From contig CP093830.1 in the NCBI GenBank assembly GCA_033063855.1, positions 19,282,854 through 19,346,853 on the forward strand: a stretch of 64,000 nucleotides of DNA, in the 5' to 3' direction. Source of the DNA: Smittia aterrima. Lineage: Eukaryota > Arthropoda > Insecta > Diptera > Chironomidae. How positions within the stretch are numbered: the stretch's first letter is position 1; each line of letters begins with the position of its first letter. Both the position numbers and the translations under genes were made by a program. Positions 43,751 through 58,700 of the stretch are shown here, in pieces. The notes under the pieces are model-generated. The model was not told where the DNA came from. It searched no databases and saw only the letters and a list, made by a program, of their open reading frames with translations.

Positions 43751-46700
43751 AATCAGATGGAGAAAAAAATTAATTCCATAACAATTAAATCGTTCAAACA
43801 ATCAAGTTAGATGCCTGAACTCTTGATGAGAGACTCTCATGCTTGTCTGATTAAAAAGTTTTAATTATAGTCAAACACATGATTCATTAGAACAGATTTT
43901 TGCACAATTTGTTCAAGCGACACCGAAAAGATAAAAAAAATCATTACAAAGTTAAAATATTAAATTAGTTTTTCTCTGTGAAAATCGACTTGAAACTTTG
44001 AAGTTGAAAGTTTAAAATATTTATAAACATAAATTTAAGTCTTTCTCTTACAAGCGAGAATACTTAAATTATCACTTGATTTCTATTTTTATTGACAGTG
44101 AAACAACAAGCACGTGAAAAAGTTCCGTTGACAAAGTTTGACGCTTCAATTTTATATTCAATAAAACTTTCAGAAACTTTAACACTCCACCGCCACAAGT
44201 TTCCTCGTTTAATATTCATAGAAATGACTTTGTTAATCATAAGCATGATTTGCTTGTTTGTCGACTGCTTCGTCTTCCACCAAAGAACGCGTCGGTAAAC
44301 ATAAAATAATCATAATTATCTGCCTGAAGCCTGAAGGGTGAGAAAATATTATTTTTGAATTAGCTCAAGATAAATCACTTCCCCTTCCATCGTCGCAGAA
44401 TGTGAATCCTTCTCATCTAAGTATATGCTGTTGATGGATGTTTACACATAATCTCAGCTCGTCCTTCCTTAGGCTTGCTCACCAAGGAAACTCAAACGTG
44501 ATAACTTGAACATTGCTTCGTTGAATTCTCTCTGATAAACCGGATGAGCTTTTCTCGATAGCTTCGACTTCTTCCCTTCATTCACTTTGAGTTTTCCTGA
44601 ATTTTCGGTCTTTTCCGTCCAACATTCCATTCGATGGAGACAGCTTGACGCAAACGAAAGCCATTTCAAATGTTCAAACCGCGATAACAATGCGTCTTTC
44701 TCTCCTCGTTTCCTCGCCCCTTAGAAGTTGAATGTGTTATTATTGTAATGAGATTAAAGTGCTAAAGCATGAATGGATATTTGAAATATGGCTAATTTCC
44801 GACACGTCGAGTAGAGCCGACTCAATTCGATCCGATTCGTGAATGCGAGGTGTGTATGATATTTTCGGCACAACATTGTGTGTCGACTTCCTTTCAACAT
44901 TTCCCTTCCTCTCCCTTTCGCTCGATAGCAACAAAAGTCCATAATCGACTCAGAGCCGGATGTTTAATTTGCATTTTTCAATTTTCTCCAACAGTTGCCG
45001 CGACCGTCATTTTCGCCATTTGACGTTGCTGCGCTTGTAAGTTAATTATGCTCCATTAGTTCACTTATCATATCCGGGGAGAAGGAGGTGAGCGATAGCA
45101 AGCGCCAGCTCTCGATAAACAAGAGAAAGTTTTCGAAACGAAAAGAAACAAGCTCGCGGGTTGCAAATTAAAAGCTTCAAATTGCAGGAAGTCGCTCTGC
45201 TTTATGTAGAACAATATGCTCGCGATTCATGAAAGAAAAACCTGCTCGACTTCTTTTCTTTGTAGAACAAGATTCGTAATTTCCCGGGGAATGTGGGAAG
45301 TAGATAACTTGAAAGCCCCAGGATCTTCAAAGTTCTCTAAGAAATTCTTCTATAATTTGATTCAATCTCAAACTACGTTCTGAATGTAAACAAGCAAGAA
45401 GGAAATTCTCGAACATTTTGCCTTCTTCCGACGCAAGGAGAAAGGCAACGCGACGTTCGTGCAATGTTTCGCGAAGCAGAAAAGTCGAGGAATAAGGTTA
45501 AATTAATTGTTTCTCTGATAAAACACGAAACATTTTCCTGTCAAGTGACTGATTCAGATTTCATCAAGCCACGAAATTCCTTCGCTAGCGAGCGCTTTAT
45601 TAACGCACTGATGATCACGAAAATGCTCAGTGAGCGAAGGAAGTCGTTTTATCATATTTTGCTATAACGAAAAAGTATTTTATGCTCACGGAATCAATTA
45701 AAAGTTGATTCATTATAAAATTATTTGAAAGTTAACGCTCGAGAAGAGAAGACGGAAGTCAAATTAATAATTTAATCGCAATTTGAATTCGCTTATATGA
45801 CGATGAAAGTGTTATTAAGCTTTAAACAAGATCTAGGAAGATACAGCGACGTGTGAAGTAATTTTCAGGACGATCAACCTTGAGTGGAGAAGCTGAAAGC
45901 TTCATTAGATTGCAAGCTTATTAAAGTACTTAAATTTAAGCTTTTTCTCACGGTCCTCTCTCGAATATTTCCCCGAAACCTTGACTTCATCATTAAACTC
46001 CTCACATTCTCACTTTATTCGACCCATAACAGTCTCGAGAGTCGTTTACGAAGCTCTTCGACTTAAAATTGTCTTCCTTATCGAACCTGCCTGCGTATCG
46101 ACAGCGATAAAACCTTTCCACTCAATTCTCACGTGCGAAATTGCGCCGATAAACAACCACAAAGTGCCCATTTCCATTCATGGAAACTTGTTGTGATGTG
46201 AATTGAGATTTTTTTTTGCGCAGGAAGCATAATAAACGAACAAATTTAAGCTGATGTTTGGCGGAGCTTAATATGATGTCATGCGATACGGCATTTCACT
46301 TTCTAGGTCATTCGGTGGAATCGATAATCGAGCGCCAGGATATTGCGGTTTGCGGACAAGCTTTGAATGAAATGATTTTTATAAAAAAAGGAGAAAGTTG
46401 ACGCATCATGCTGATCATCATCGAGCGTTTAAATTCTTCTGGACGAAGTCAACAACGTCCATCGCATCAATTAGATTATGTCTCGTTCCGCCTGACGATG
46501 ATACGAGATTATGCGATGCAGAGACCTCCGGAGGGGAAATTGAAGCGTGGAAAAGGGAGTCGACAGAAAAAAAATTCATTTCCTTTTTTAATAAACACTT
46601 TGAAAGAGTAAACGAACTATTTGAGTTGCGGGGTGTGGGAACAATCTGGATTCCAATTTCCCTTCCGCTTTTTCGCGAGGGTTTTCCGGGACTAAAGGAG

Positions 46701-49700
46701 AGATAATTGAGCATAAAATTCACACTTACATCGGGTCGATTGAAGTTTAGTGAGTGGAGATGAGCAACGGAAGAGTCTCCGAGTGACTAAATAACAAATT
46801 TCATCTTCCACGAAGGAAATCCCTTCAAGCGAGATAGTTAAATGATTAAACTTCAAAAGAAATCAGAGAAAAGTCCGAATATTTGCATTTCGATAGTTAC
46901 AAAGTTGGCCACTTAAAACCCTTTTCCTTCTTCTTCGTCGTCTTCATTTAAATAAATGAATCTCTAAAAGAAAAAAAAAACTTTGGGATAATTTTTGATC
47001 TCACTCTGTTAGGATAAAACTTTGAAAGCTGTTAAGTCTGAGTAGACTTTATGATCCTCTCATAAGTTCACTTTAATCCTTTCGAAAGTTATTATCAACG
47101 TCGACAGAATTAATTCTCATTGCTGTCTCAATAATTGCCGTAATCAAACGCCTTGACGTTCTTTATCTTTGAAAATAATCGGTAATCACTTGAATGAGCG
47201 TTTAGCTGGTTAGATTGCTCTGATATTCTGATATTTCCATTGTGTTTTTGTTTGAGTTTAACCTCAAGCTGATATTTATTTATTCATTTCCCCGACTGTC
47301 GATGTCAACATATTATTTGATTGATTGTTTATCCGGGAAATAAAAATGTGACCGTCATTGTTTTTGTTCGTTTAGTGGAAGAAGAAAGCTTCTGTTCTGA
47401 AACTCACTGTAATAATATTATTGCTTCTGTCTTTACTTCAACGAGGGACGGCCTTACATTGTTGGCGTCGGAAAATGTTCAGTCTTGTGTTGCTCCGGAT
47501 AAACATTGTTGGCCTAACAATAATTATGTCGAACGATAACAACCTTCGGGTTATGATTTTCTTGAAGCTTTTCCATGAAAATATTTTTCTGGGATCACAA
47601 GTTGAGTGAATGCGATTTATTTCCATTCACGCTACTTCAACGATACTACTCATCGATGAAATGTTTGACAATGAAAGCAGAAATGGTTTCATTTCAAATG
47701 CTGCAGTAAAAAGTTTACCGTTGAACTTGAAAGCTCATTCCGTGGATTGCGGAATGCTCTTAAAATGAAATTTCATCGCTTTGACAATCGCTATTTCTAT
47801 TTGAATGCTTGTTAGCTTCCTCTCGTTCACTTTGAACAGCTCTCTGTGGAATGCTTTTGATTGAGCTGCAATCGCTTTGTTGGAATATTTTTGGTTGCAC
47901 AAATAAACTCAATGAATTGAACCAACAGTCTAATTAGTTTTCAGTTGAAATCTGTAAACTTTAAGGAAATTCGATTTCCTTCATTTTACGAATCAAACCG
48001 AAAACGAATAAAAAAAAATCAATTTGTTTGCTTCTGTTTCTCTGATCCTAAAAAGAAGTTTCAATCTTTCTCATCAAAGGCAGAAGAGCCTGCAATAAAA
48101 AGCAGAACTCAATTCTCCCATTCGAATATTTAATGAAAAACACTGAGAAGAGAAACGTTGTCGAATTCAAATGAAGAAAAGATGAAAAAAAAAATTCTCG
48201 CAAATTGCATCATTGATTTCAATTTAATTTGGTGAGACATATGCACGTTCATAAATTCATCAAATCACGATTTTCAACAGAGCAATGAATCATCGTGTCG
48301 AGTTTTTCCATTGAAAATGCTTTGAAAATTAGATCTACGTCAAGCATCGCTTAAATTCCATCTGCGATGGGAGATATTTATTAAAATCTAGGATAAGCTT
48401 ATGACTTTGAGAAGGAAGAACAGAGAAAGCGAGCGTTCTATTGAATCAGAATGATTTTAATAAGCTTTGTGAAATCACGGCAGCAAGTGAAAAGAATCTA
48501 AATTGCCATCCCTCTCTCTCTCGCTTTCTCTTTTCCCTCCAAGTTTTATTTTTCGTCGCTCGATCATCGTGACGGTGCTAGATCAATTTATGCAAAATAT
48601 TATTAAAGTTAGGGAAGGAAAATATTCTCAAATATTAAAGCAGAATTTCCGTCGCTCGCTTCAAAGAAAATTTAGTTTTCTACGAGTTTTTGACTTGAGT
48701 AGAATTCTCTGAAAATTCTTGAGAGAGCGAGAAAAAAGAGAATTTTCATGAAAATTGAGAATTCTACATTGAAAGTCCTTCATGTCATTTACTCAAACAC
48801 AAAAATCCTTGCTCTCACATCGCTCTTGCCCTTTCGCTTCATTCACTCAGAGTTTGTGTGGCAATCAAGACCTTCATTCTCAACTAACCCTCCACACATG
48901 ATTTTGCCGCAAAAAGAAAGAGCTCGCACGAGCATTTCTCCCTCTTCACCGATGATTGATTCGGTTAGCAAAATTAAAATAAATGACGTCAGCGGGTGAA
49001 CAACTGAACAACAGAGCTAAGGCTCACGCTCAATTCATCATAAGAAATGTTTTGTTTTAATAAAAATGAATACGCACATGAACCTTCTTCTCTCGCTTCA
49101 GACAGAAGCGGCAGCGAGTGTTCAAAATCCCAAAGAACAACATGAAGCAAAGGATGATGATGTTATCCCTTTGCTGGCGCTTTTATGATAAGATAAATTT
49201 CGTTGACGTTTGTTTGTGTTTCTCAAGTTTCGTTTAGTTTTAGGAACACGGAAAATTGAAATAGAAAGGAACCGCAGTTGAGCGTAAATTGAAGAATGAT
49301 GAGTTGCTCGATGTGCCTAGGGCACGTCTGAAATTATTGTTCGATGGTAAAGTTTTCGAGTCAAAAAGTCCTCAAACAAAAATTCAATAACAAGAGCTTA
49401 AAATAGATTTCCTTACAAGGAGTAATTGAAAGCCTTCAAGCGACTTAAGCGACTAACAAACTGCTCAATATTTCACAAGCTCAAGCTTTTGTGGTTAGTC
49501 ATGAAAATTATTATTGGAATGCAACAGCATGAGGAACTGTTCTAATAAATATTTCATGAAACTGTTTCCTAGATAACATTCAACTTGAATTTGCTGGTCG
49601 TTTATTTACCAAGCAATGAATGAGACACAACTTTATGAGAAAGGAAGAAATGTTAAAAGTTTCATTAGATTTCGAGTTGAAAATTCCTTGGATAACTTCA

Positions 49701-52700
49701 ACTGAACTGTAAGCGGAACGGGAAGAAGACAATTGTAAAAGTTTGAAGTAAGCAGTGAATCGATCATTCAAGAGAAAAGCTTTTTATCGAAATGAAGAGA
49801 GCTCGGTCGAGTGAAGAAAGAAGAATTTTATTATTTATCGTAAATAATTAAAATATCAAAAGTAAATTTTTGCTTTGTAGTTGATAAATTTTCCGTCAAT
49901 TTAGCTTTGACGCATTTCATTTATTCAAACCATAAATATTTTTCCCTCTGACGTTTTCATTAAATTTACAATTGAACTCACGATAAATTTACATTTTTTT
50001 TATCTCAATAGTTTCCATAGCAAATTAAATCGTTTTTATCCTTATGGATGCCCACGCTTTCCTCAAAGCCTCTCTACCTTTTCGAGCAGCTCCATAAAGA
50101 ACGACTCAATTTCATTTCACAGACGACGACGTTCCTTGTTCATGGAACTAATGAGGTATTCTCTTGGCGTATTTTATTTCTTAATCTCGCAGCACTTCTC
50201 ACTGCTTTGCTCTGCTATCACTGCGATTCTTCATTCCTCGCCTCATTGCTCTCGCACATCTCCATTCCGCTATTGATTCCAATGCTGGAGCTGTGTGCAC
50301 AATAAATAAGAAATAAATGCGGGTGCCTCGACTCATTTTTCTTCTCTCTAAACTTTATTTAAGGAAAGATAAAAGCAGCAAGCTTGCTTCTGATGTCTTT
50401 TAGAACAGTGGAGCGTGCTGAAGGGTGTTTGGGGAAGAATTTAAATAGCACAGACGATGAAGAAGACGTCGCAAAGCCATAACTTATGCTTCCTCCTGTT
50501 TCGAGATTTAGAAGAGAAAAACATTAATGTCGAACAAATAATTACAAACGCTTCTCTGTTCACTTCCCATCCATTTCGAGATTGAATTTTCCAATCAGGA
50601 TTACGACTCTAGGAGAGAGCAATTGATTTCATTGGCATTGCATATTTGGCATTTATCGAGAATGTCTTCAATTGTTCAAAACTATTCCTGGTAGAGCTTG
50701 GAGTTTGCTTATTTTCCATGAGAAAATTACAAGAATTTAAGGTTTTCGGGTCATGAGCAGAGCTGATGCTAGAACTCGGAGAAGAAAATCGTTTCGTCGT
50801 TGCAATTGTTGCTGCATAACATCATTTCAGGAAAACCGATTACATAAATTGCTTAACGCCAACCCGTAATAACTTTTGGCTTCATGTGTATGGACTTATC
50901 GATCGTTCGAGAGGGAATTTTCCACGAAATTGAATTCCCACGGAATGAAATATTTTCTAACGAAAATTATTTCCAACCTCGCGATGTTCACCAAATTATT
51001 GTAATCGATTTCAAGCCACAGTTATCGCTGAGGATTACTGTTATTAGCTTCCTCATGCGAACGAATTATGAAACATTAGAACTCGAACAGGGAAAAGCAA
51101 AAGTGTCAACTAACGAGCACAAGCTTAAATCTTTAAGCTGAGAACTGTAATGAATGTAAGAAGCGACAAGTGTTCCTCAAGAAATCAATTAATTTAAATC
51201 TTAATTACTTTGCGACGTCTGAAAACTTATAAATCAAGATATCTCTTGAAACTTGAAATTGCTGACAGTTTCGAACGAGAAATCAAATTGAGCAAATGGC
51301 AAAAACCGAAACTTATCAAATGCAATCAATCTTACCATCGACGGAATTTGCATGAGACAAACTCTGCTGAGTTGGAAGTAAAAGTTTGTCATTCCACTCG
51401 TCGTCGACGAATTGAAAGTGAAAGAGGAAAAATCTCGCCAAGGTAGCAAAATCTTCTTCTGCCGATGATACGTCTGCGATATGTAAATATTTGATTCGAT
51501 AATTGGATTATTCTCGTTTCCATTTCTCAAACGAAACAAAAACATTGAGGACGAAAATTGTGGAACCCAAATCAGAGATATCGAAGCTGTTATCGTTTCA
51601 GTTTCTTTTTTCCATCTTCCATCGGCCGCTTCAATGTATTCACAGAGCTTCGTGTAACTGGCTTCGTTTTTTGCTTGACAATCGAGGCGCAATATTCGAC
51701 AGACAGATCAACAAAGAAATCTCAAGGTAAAGAAATTAAATTTCAAGAGTTAACCAGCGCTTCAACTCACGTCTACCTTTCATCCTGTGTCAATGAGTTT
51801 TTTTGTTTATCTTGAATTAAAGGAGCTTCATGGCATCGCGATTATTTAATTTCGCCTTTCTCTGAAAGCTTCACAGCGTTTGACATTATCCTCCTTTGAC
51901 TCCGTTCCTTTTAAAATTTAATCATAGAAATATCTCGCGAGCGTGAAATAATTTCTTCCTTCATGTTATGTTTATGAGCGAGAAGTGTGTGAGTGTCTGA
52001 ATAAAATTTTAATGAGAAAAAAAGAACAGGGAAAAAAAGTTTTCACGGTGGTTGCGAAACAGTTATCTCTTTAAATTTTTAATAAAAAGGAAAAACTTTT
52101 CCGCTTCGTAACCTGAGAAACAACGAATTCAAATTATTATTTAGTTTCCTCGAGTTGAGCTTAATAGTTTTTCGTTTTAAACTTTTGTTTGCTGTAGTGG
52201 ATTAAAAAGTAAGTCCCTCTGGGATGTTCGTGAGAGCTGAGGAATATTTATTTCTCAGAAAGTTTTTATTTAAACTTTATTGCCATTCCGTCATTTCATT
52301 TTATTTCATGGAAGAAGCTTCTACGCTTTGTTGAACGATTAAATATTTAACATGACAGAAGCTCAACCAACATCGCGCATAATAAAGAATTCTGTCAAAT
52401 TCGAAAAGATCGCAATTAAGCCATGAATTTCGTGAGAGAATTAGTTGTCAACTTGAATGAAGTCTGGCTTGACAATGAGAAAATTGGAACTGAAAGCCAC
52501 AAAATTGATCAAAATAAGCAAGTCGTGTTACGAAGGCAAATTGACATCGAGTCAATTTAATGATTACCTTTCCACTCGACAATATGCATTAGCGTTTGTT
52601 GGATAATTTGATGAAGGCATCAGAGGCACGAGCTCTTGTTACTCGAACTACCTGTCAGCTCTAAATGGCGGCTATGAAGGCAAACGTTCTACAATCAAGA

Positions 52701-55700
52701 GATTTATTATCACTTTTTCAACTGAAACGAAGTGAAGCTCGTTAAATAATGTCAACATAGCCGAATTGATCCTTAGTGGTATTCGAGTTGGTTTGTTCAA
52801 CTTAATTATCTTCGATTAGGTCTCCAAAACGAATAGAGATGATAATTGTTTTCACCTAAACAAAGTTTTCACTCAAAAACATGAATTGCTTGAGTTAACA
52901 TAAAATTATATTTTACAATTATTTTCTCTCATCTCAACAAGATATTCTCGTTAAATATTTCATCGTTTAAACTTTATTTTAATGCATTTAACTCCTCATG
53001 TGAAAATTACCACAAATTTGCGACATAAGAATCAACTGAATCTGTTTCTTTTCGTTCGTAACGCTTGACTGACTCCATCTCTTAATCATTAAGATAAATT
53101 ACCGCTCAAGGCAAATATATTAAAAAAAATTTGCCGCTCAAAGTGTTTACAGGAGAATATTTAATGGCGTAAATCTTCAAATGAATTTCGCGTGAGAAGC
53201 GGAAGATTCCACAGCAAACACAATTTAATTTCTTTTATGAGATTCTTCCCCAAATAGCAAATAATTCATAGCAAGCTCCTAAGTCGTCTCGAATCTTCAT
53301 TAAACTTTCATCAGTCGATGCTTCGTTGGGCGATTTGCCTTACACTTCGGTTAGACGACTTTTCGGAACAAATGAGGAAATTATTCTCAAACACCTTGTT
53401 GAAAGCTTTCCCATTTTCTTATTAATTTGATCACTAGTGCAGGTAGAGCGAGGCGAGAATAGAGATCGGAGAATGTGTCTTTCAGAGCGAGAAGATTTAT
53501 GCTTCATTATTTCATCGTTTGGTGTTTGCTTGCAAGGAGAAGTATCAAGAAACCTTCTTTAATTCGCAGGGTTCATGTAAATACTCGAATCCTCCTATAA
53601 ATCATAATGATGATCGTGCATAAGCGCTTTTTTCTTCATTGTGTAAACCGCTCGAACATAATTTATGTTGATTTGCTTTTTCTTTGGGAGCTTGAACCTT
53701 TGTTAAGCAAAAATCACGGAACTCAAGTTTTAATGAAAGAAATTTCAATAAAAATCGATAGAGAATCGACTAGTTCTTCGAACCTTTCAAGACGAAGTGA
53801 TTACGCAAACATGATTTGATACGGTCGGTCTACAATCATAACAGAGGTCGAGATGATGGGCGGCAAGGGATAACGGTATGATAGGGAATTAAGAGAAAGT
53901 TACGGTTATCATTAGAGCTTATAAGGAATTATTCTCACGGAACGTCACCTTGGCGGACAGTCATCAGCAATGACTTTCATCTGACTTTCTTTTTAGCTAA
54001 GCCAAATGAAAGTCTTGATGCTTGACGATGATGTATTCGAGGTAATCATTTTGTGTGACAAGTTTTTCATTCATTTTCTTTCTCTGTCGAAGCTGGCACT
54101 TCGTCTCAGTGTGTGCATTCGACAAGAAATTAATTTAATTTGTCGAGTGAGAGAGAGAGAAATTTCACTGTGAATAGATTCGGGAAGGGGGGCCGGAGGA
54201 GAACAGAGCAACGGTGGAAAAATTCTACGGAAGGTTAAACACAGAAAAGTTAATTAATTACAGAGAATCTCTCGTTGACGCACACAAAAAATCAATAAAA
54301 GACATTTCCAAGGTTATAGGTCGGTTGGTTGGCGTTTTATTCGAGCAGAATGCTTTCAAATGGCTTGTGAATATTATCGAAATTACATTAAATCAAATGA
54401 CGGGACATCAATCTTCAAATGGAAACAAAAACTTTTCACTTTGCCTTTCCGCTTATTCGTTCTTTGAAAGCTCTCCCTCTTCCCTCTGATGGTTCGGACA
54501 GAAGAAAAAGAATCTCAAAATCAAAGGCAAAGCATTAGTCGACGTTGAGCACTGAGACGATAAAAAATTTATTGGCGAGCCGAGAGATTTCCTTTATTGC
54601 TGCTTGCGATTCTAGAGACTTTGAACTTTTACTGCTTCTTTCATTTAAGTCGTGAGCTTTCACGTTTTCTCGTTGTCGTGGTCGTCGTGGATCCGGGTTC
54701 AAGGTGATTTCTGTTTATTTCGTTTCTGCTTACTTGTGGAATTTTTTTAGAGATCCTTAGATGCCTAAAGCTCGTTGAACTTCGCAATGAAACGAAATCT
54801 GGGTAATGCTCGTGACGAAAATATTTTCATTTCAAGCAAGTTTACTTTATCATTGTTCATTCAGTTGCTTCTTGCCTCGCAGCTCATTTTCAAAGGAAGA
54901 CAAAATATTGTCGAATAAAACACGGGAAAAATTTGCTTGATAATGAGACTTTCCTTTTAGCTCTACAATGTTTCCTAATTTACACGGAGCAAATGTACCG
55001 GCATTTTCCTAAATTGAGAGAACAGTTTGCAATGTGAGGTTTGGGGAAAGCTTTTAATAGACACCGGAGTTTTAACAAATTCCAAATTCCACGTTAAAGA
55101 GAAAACTTTTGAATACCTCAACACTTTTTGTTTCCTTGGCATTCCGATTTCACTCTTTAACATTCACTGCGAATATGAAATAAACTTTTATTGGCAGCAC
55201 AACACCTACAATATAAAATATCTCGATGTGCTGCCATAAGCCGAGGTAGAGAGTGTGAGAAGCTTTTACTGCGCCAACAAAAATCGGAAAATCGGAAAAT
55301 AAAAATATTTGTTTCGAATTTATTTGCATCTCACACTCTTCGCCTCGCTTAGTTCAGTTCGAACATTACGAGACATAAAACGTTCTCGAGGCGGAATCTC
55401 ATTGATATGCAGAGCGACGTGTCACAGTAAAGCCGTTCGATCTTATTAGGGTGTCATTGATTTATCGACCGAAGTCAGATCATTATTTGTCAGCTTGTTA
55501 CAGTTGTCACCACGCATATTTGCAAACATTGTCATCGCAACATCGCTCTCTGCCTGTCGGCGAAAAAAGAAGCTTTTGCGCTGAAACCAAATCCTCGATT
55601 GACTTTTGGCTGGTGACGAGCAATATAAATTGTGCGGGAGAGGAACGTGATTTTGTTTTTCATATTGCACCAATAAAACTGTCTCTGCTCTATTCGACAT

Positions 55701-58700
55701 CACATCGCATGAAGCGACTCTTCAAAAAGCGTGTGCTAGCCCCCAACCAACGTGAGATTTATGGTACAAATAAACTCTGTCGCCGTCAAACTTTGCACGC
55801 GAAAGAGAAAAGAAGGAGAGCCGCTTCATAAATAAAATCCTTTCCCAGCTTCACTCGTGCATCACATTGAGCATAATGAACACATTGTCGCTTAAATATA
55901 CGACAACTCTTCTCCTACAACGACTGTTGTAAATTATGTGAAGCTTATGTCAGGATTTCTTTTGTTACTCTTGTTCATTTGTCTGCTCTCTTGACGCTAG
56001 AAGAACGAAAACTTCATAATCTACTAACCGAACTCTTCATTCGTAGCTTCTAAACAATTCAATCAACATAATATTTAGATTTAAAATATATTTTCTGTCA
56101 CAAAGATAATCACTCTATATCTCTTTCTCTCTCAAGTTGCTGTCAATTTAACTACAACACATCTGGTCGGAGGAGCCTGAGGAGGAGTATAATTGCAATA
56201 GCAACAATTTATGAGGCTCCACACACAACAATAATTTCAGAGTCTCATGCCATTAATGAAATATGCAACGTAAGGCTGGCACGATTTATCAAAGCCGGAG
56301 AAGCATCTGCTGCTTGCCAGGGCTGGAAAGACGCAACATGAGTTTTTGGCAGAACGCAGCGGGTGCTTCAAAACAGGAGGATAAAGCGAGAGAGAGATAA
56401 TGTAAATTGGAAATGCTACTTAAATGTTTTATGTGCTCGCATACAAATCGCAGCGGAATATTAAATATCCGAAAGACCGCGTGCTGCGATTTCAACGATT
56501 TTCAACGGTTGAGAGAGCTTTTTTTCATCATAAAACAAAAGTTAATGATGGATCAGTTCAATTATTTTATGAGCGAGTGAGGCTAAAAGCGTTTATGTCG
56601 CGCTGGGAGGAGGAGAGCTTTTAAAAAAAAGGAAAATTCTTTGTTTCTCGCACCAAACAAACTCTCAACATAAATTTGCCACTTAATGCACCTTGGACGA
56701 GACATAAAGCAAGCTACGTTAGATCAAGGGGATGGAGAAAAAGAAGAGTGCTTAGAGAGCCATTAGTCCGTGGTGTAAAAGTACAAAAGGATCAAATGCC
56801 CAAGTGAGTGAACAGAACGATACAATCGCTAAGCAGCCAGTGTCGAAACAATTTATCTTATCTTCAAATGATATCAATGCTCCGTCGATTTATTTACTTT
56901 TCATTTTATGTGCGCTTCGCTTTTCCTTCTACATTTTCATCTGCAGGGAAAAATTGTGCGCTTAATGAACCATGAAAATTGCTGCCTTTTGTCGAGAACT
57001 CTCTGGAAATTACACGTTCGGAGAAGCTCAAATGAAATTGTAAGCGAACAAGGAAACTTTGAGGTTTCTTTTAGTTTCTCTCGAGTAATTAAAGTCGTTG
57101 TTCTTACCGAGAAGACTCTCACATGTGAGTAGTTGTAACAAAGTTGCGATATCATGTTCAACTCATTTGTTCAAGAAACTAGGGAAAATGGAAAATGAAA
57201 CGAAACGTGGAAATGTTGTTTTCTCGATTTTTCATTTAATGAATTATTCAGTGAAAGAAGAGAATTTAATTTAATCGAAAAGTTTATGCGCATACAATGA
57301 ATTTTGAATGTTTCCCCTTGAGTGACTTTTCTCACTTTATTAAGTCATTCAAATTACTTTTTGATTTGCATCTGACAATCATCTCGCGGTTTAATGAATT
57401 TTAATGAACGCGGCTCTTGTGTGGGTAGAAGTCACTAATTAGATTTGATGAATGCCATGGCAAAATGACAAACATGAGGAGGCTTGAACAGATTAAGAAC
57501 TTTCTAACTCCTTTGTGAAAATACTCGTTCATTTAATAAAAACAACTACGAACAACAGTTTTACTCTGTAAGCTCAACAGAGTAAGCTAAAGTGTCAACA
57601 ACGTTGTGTTATTATCCAACATTATACAAGCTCTTAAACTTTCTCCTTAATAAGCAAATCTTTAAGCTTTAATTTGCTTTGGCATCGCAGCGACAAACCA
57701 TGAAATTATGAGTCGAGATAAGTGTCACCCTTTTAATCTGTGCCTAATGCTTTAAGCAAGAAAATGAGATCAGACGCTGTTTCAACATCGTCATTTAGCG
57801 TTCACAGAGTAGCAAAGTGCGTCAGCAGCGACATCAAAGATTTATGGTGTTGGAAAGGTCTCCGTGGAAACAAGAAGCGAAAAGCCGTTTCATGCGTTGA
57901 ATGCGTAGGCTTGTCAAATAAATTTTCTCGTTCTAATCATAAATGAGCGAATTCTGTGAAATTCCAGGAAGTGATGTCCTTGAAATATTCAACTACAAGT
58001 CATTGATTGAAAAGCTAATCCAAGGCATTGAATAAATGACTTCTCATTATTTAATGTCCAAGGCTTAGGTCTCCATTAACTATAATGACTGTCAGGATGA
58101 AAAAGAATGCGTTGACATGAATACACTTGAATCGTGAGGGAGCTTTTAAAGGATGTTCGAGGTAAGCAAAGGATCCATGCCCTTAATCACTTTCGAAGTT
58201 AACACTTTTACCTTTTTCCACCCACCGAGGAAAAAAGTTCACAAATCTTCTGATAAAAGGACTAAAAGAGCTTTTCTAATTTTTTATTTCATTTTCGGGG
58301 ATACGAGAGAGAGATCGAGAAGCTTCGAAGTTGACTTTTTAACTGGCCACTTCAAGATTGCATAAATTCTAACAATTTGCGTTGAACATTTCGTACGAAC
58401 CTTTTCTGGGTTCAAAGTCTTGACATGGAAGATCTTCCTCTTCTTCTCCCTTTCCTCACAAGATGCTTTCGCCATTAATCGAAAGAAAATATTTTCTCTT
58501 TGCTCGATGAAATTTGTAAAGGTCAAAGACGGCTTCGCCCTCCTGTTGAATGTCTCTCTCACTCTTTCGAAAGATCCATTTACATTTCAGTTCCTTCCCT
58601 TTAAGAGAAGCAATAATTTGAAGCGTGAAATTGCGAAGAATTAAAGAACGAGCGTTAAGCCAAACAATTAATAATTTATGCCTAATAAAATTCACTTTCT

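Noticed and set aside
44092..44298. 68-residue frame with a hydrophobic segment (MTLLIISMICLFVDCF)
   Set aside because: A possible acceptor lies just before it, but there is no partner exon, family match or promoter. It could be chance in AT-rich DNA.
50048..50305. 85-residue hydrophobic frame
   Set aside because: No motif, splice partner or conserved feature; length is within chance for this composition.
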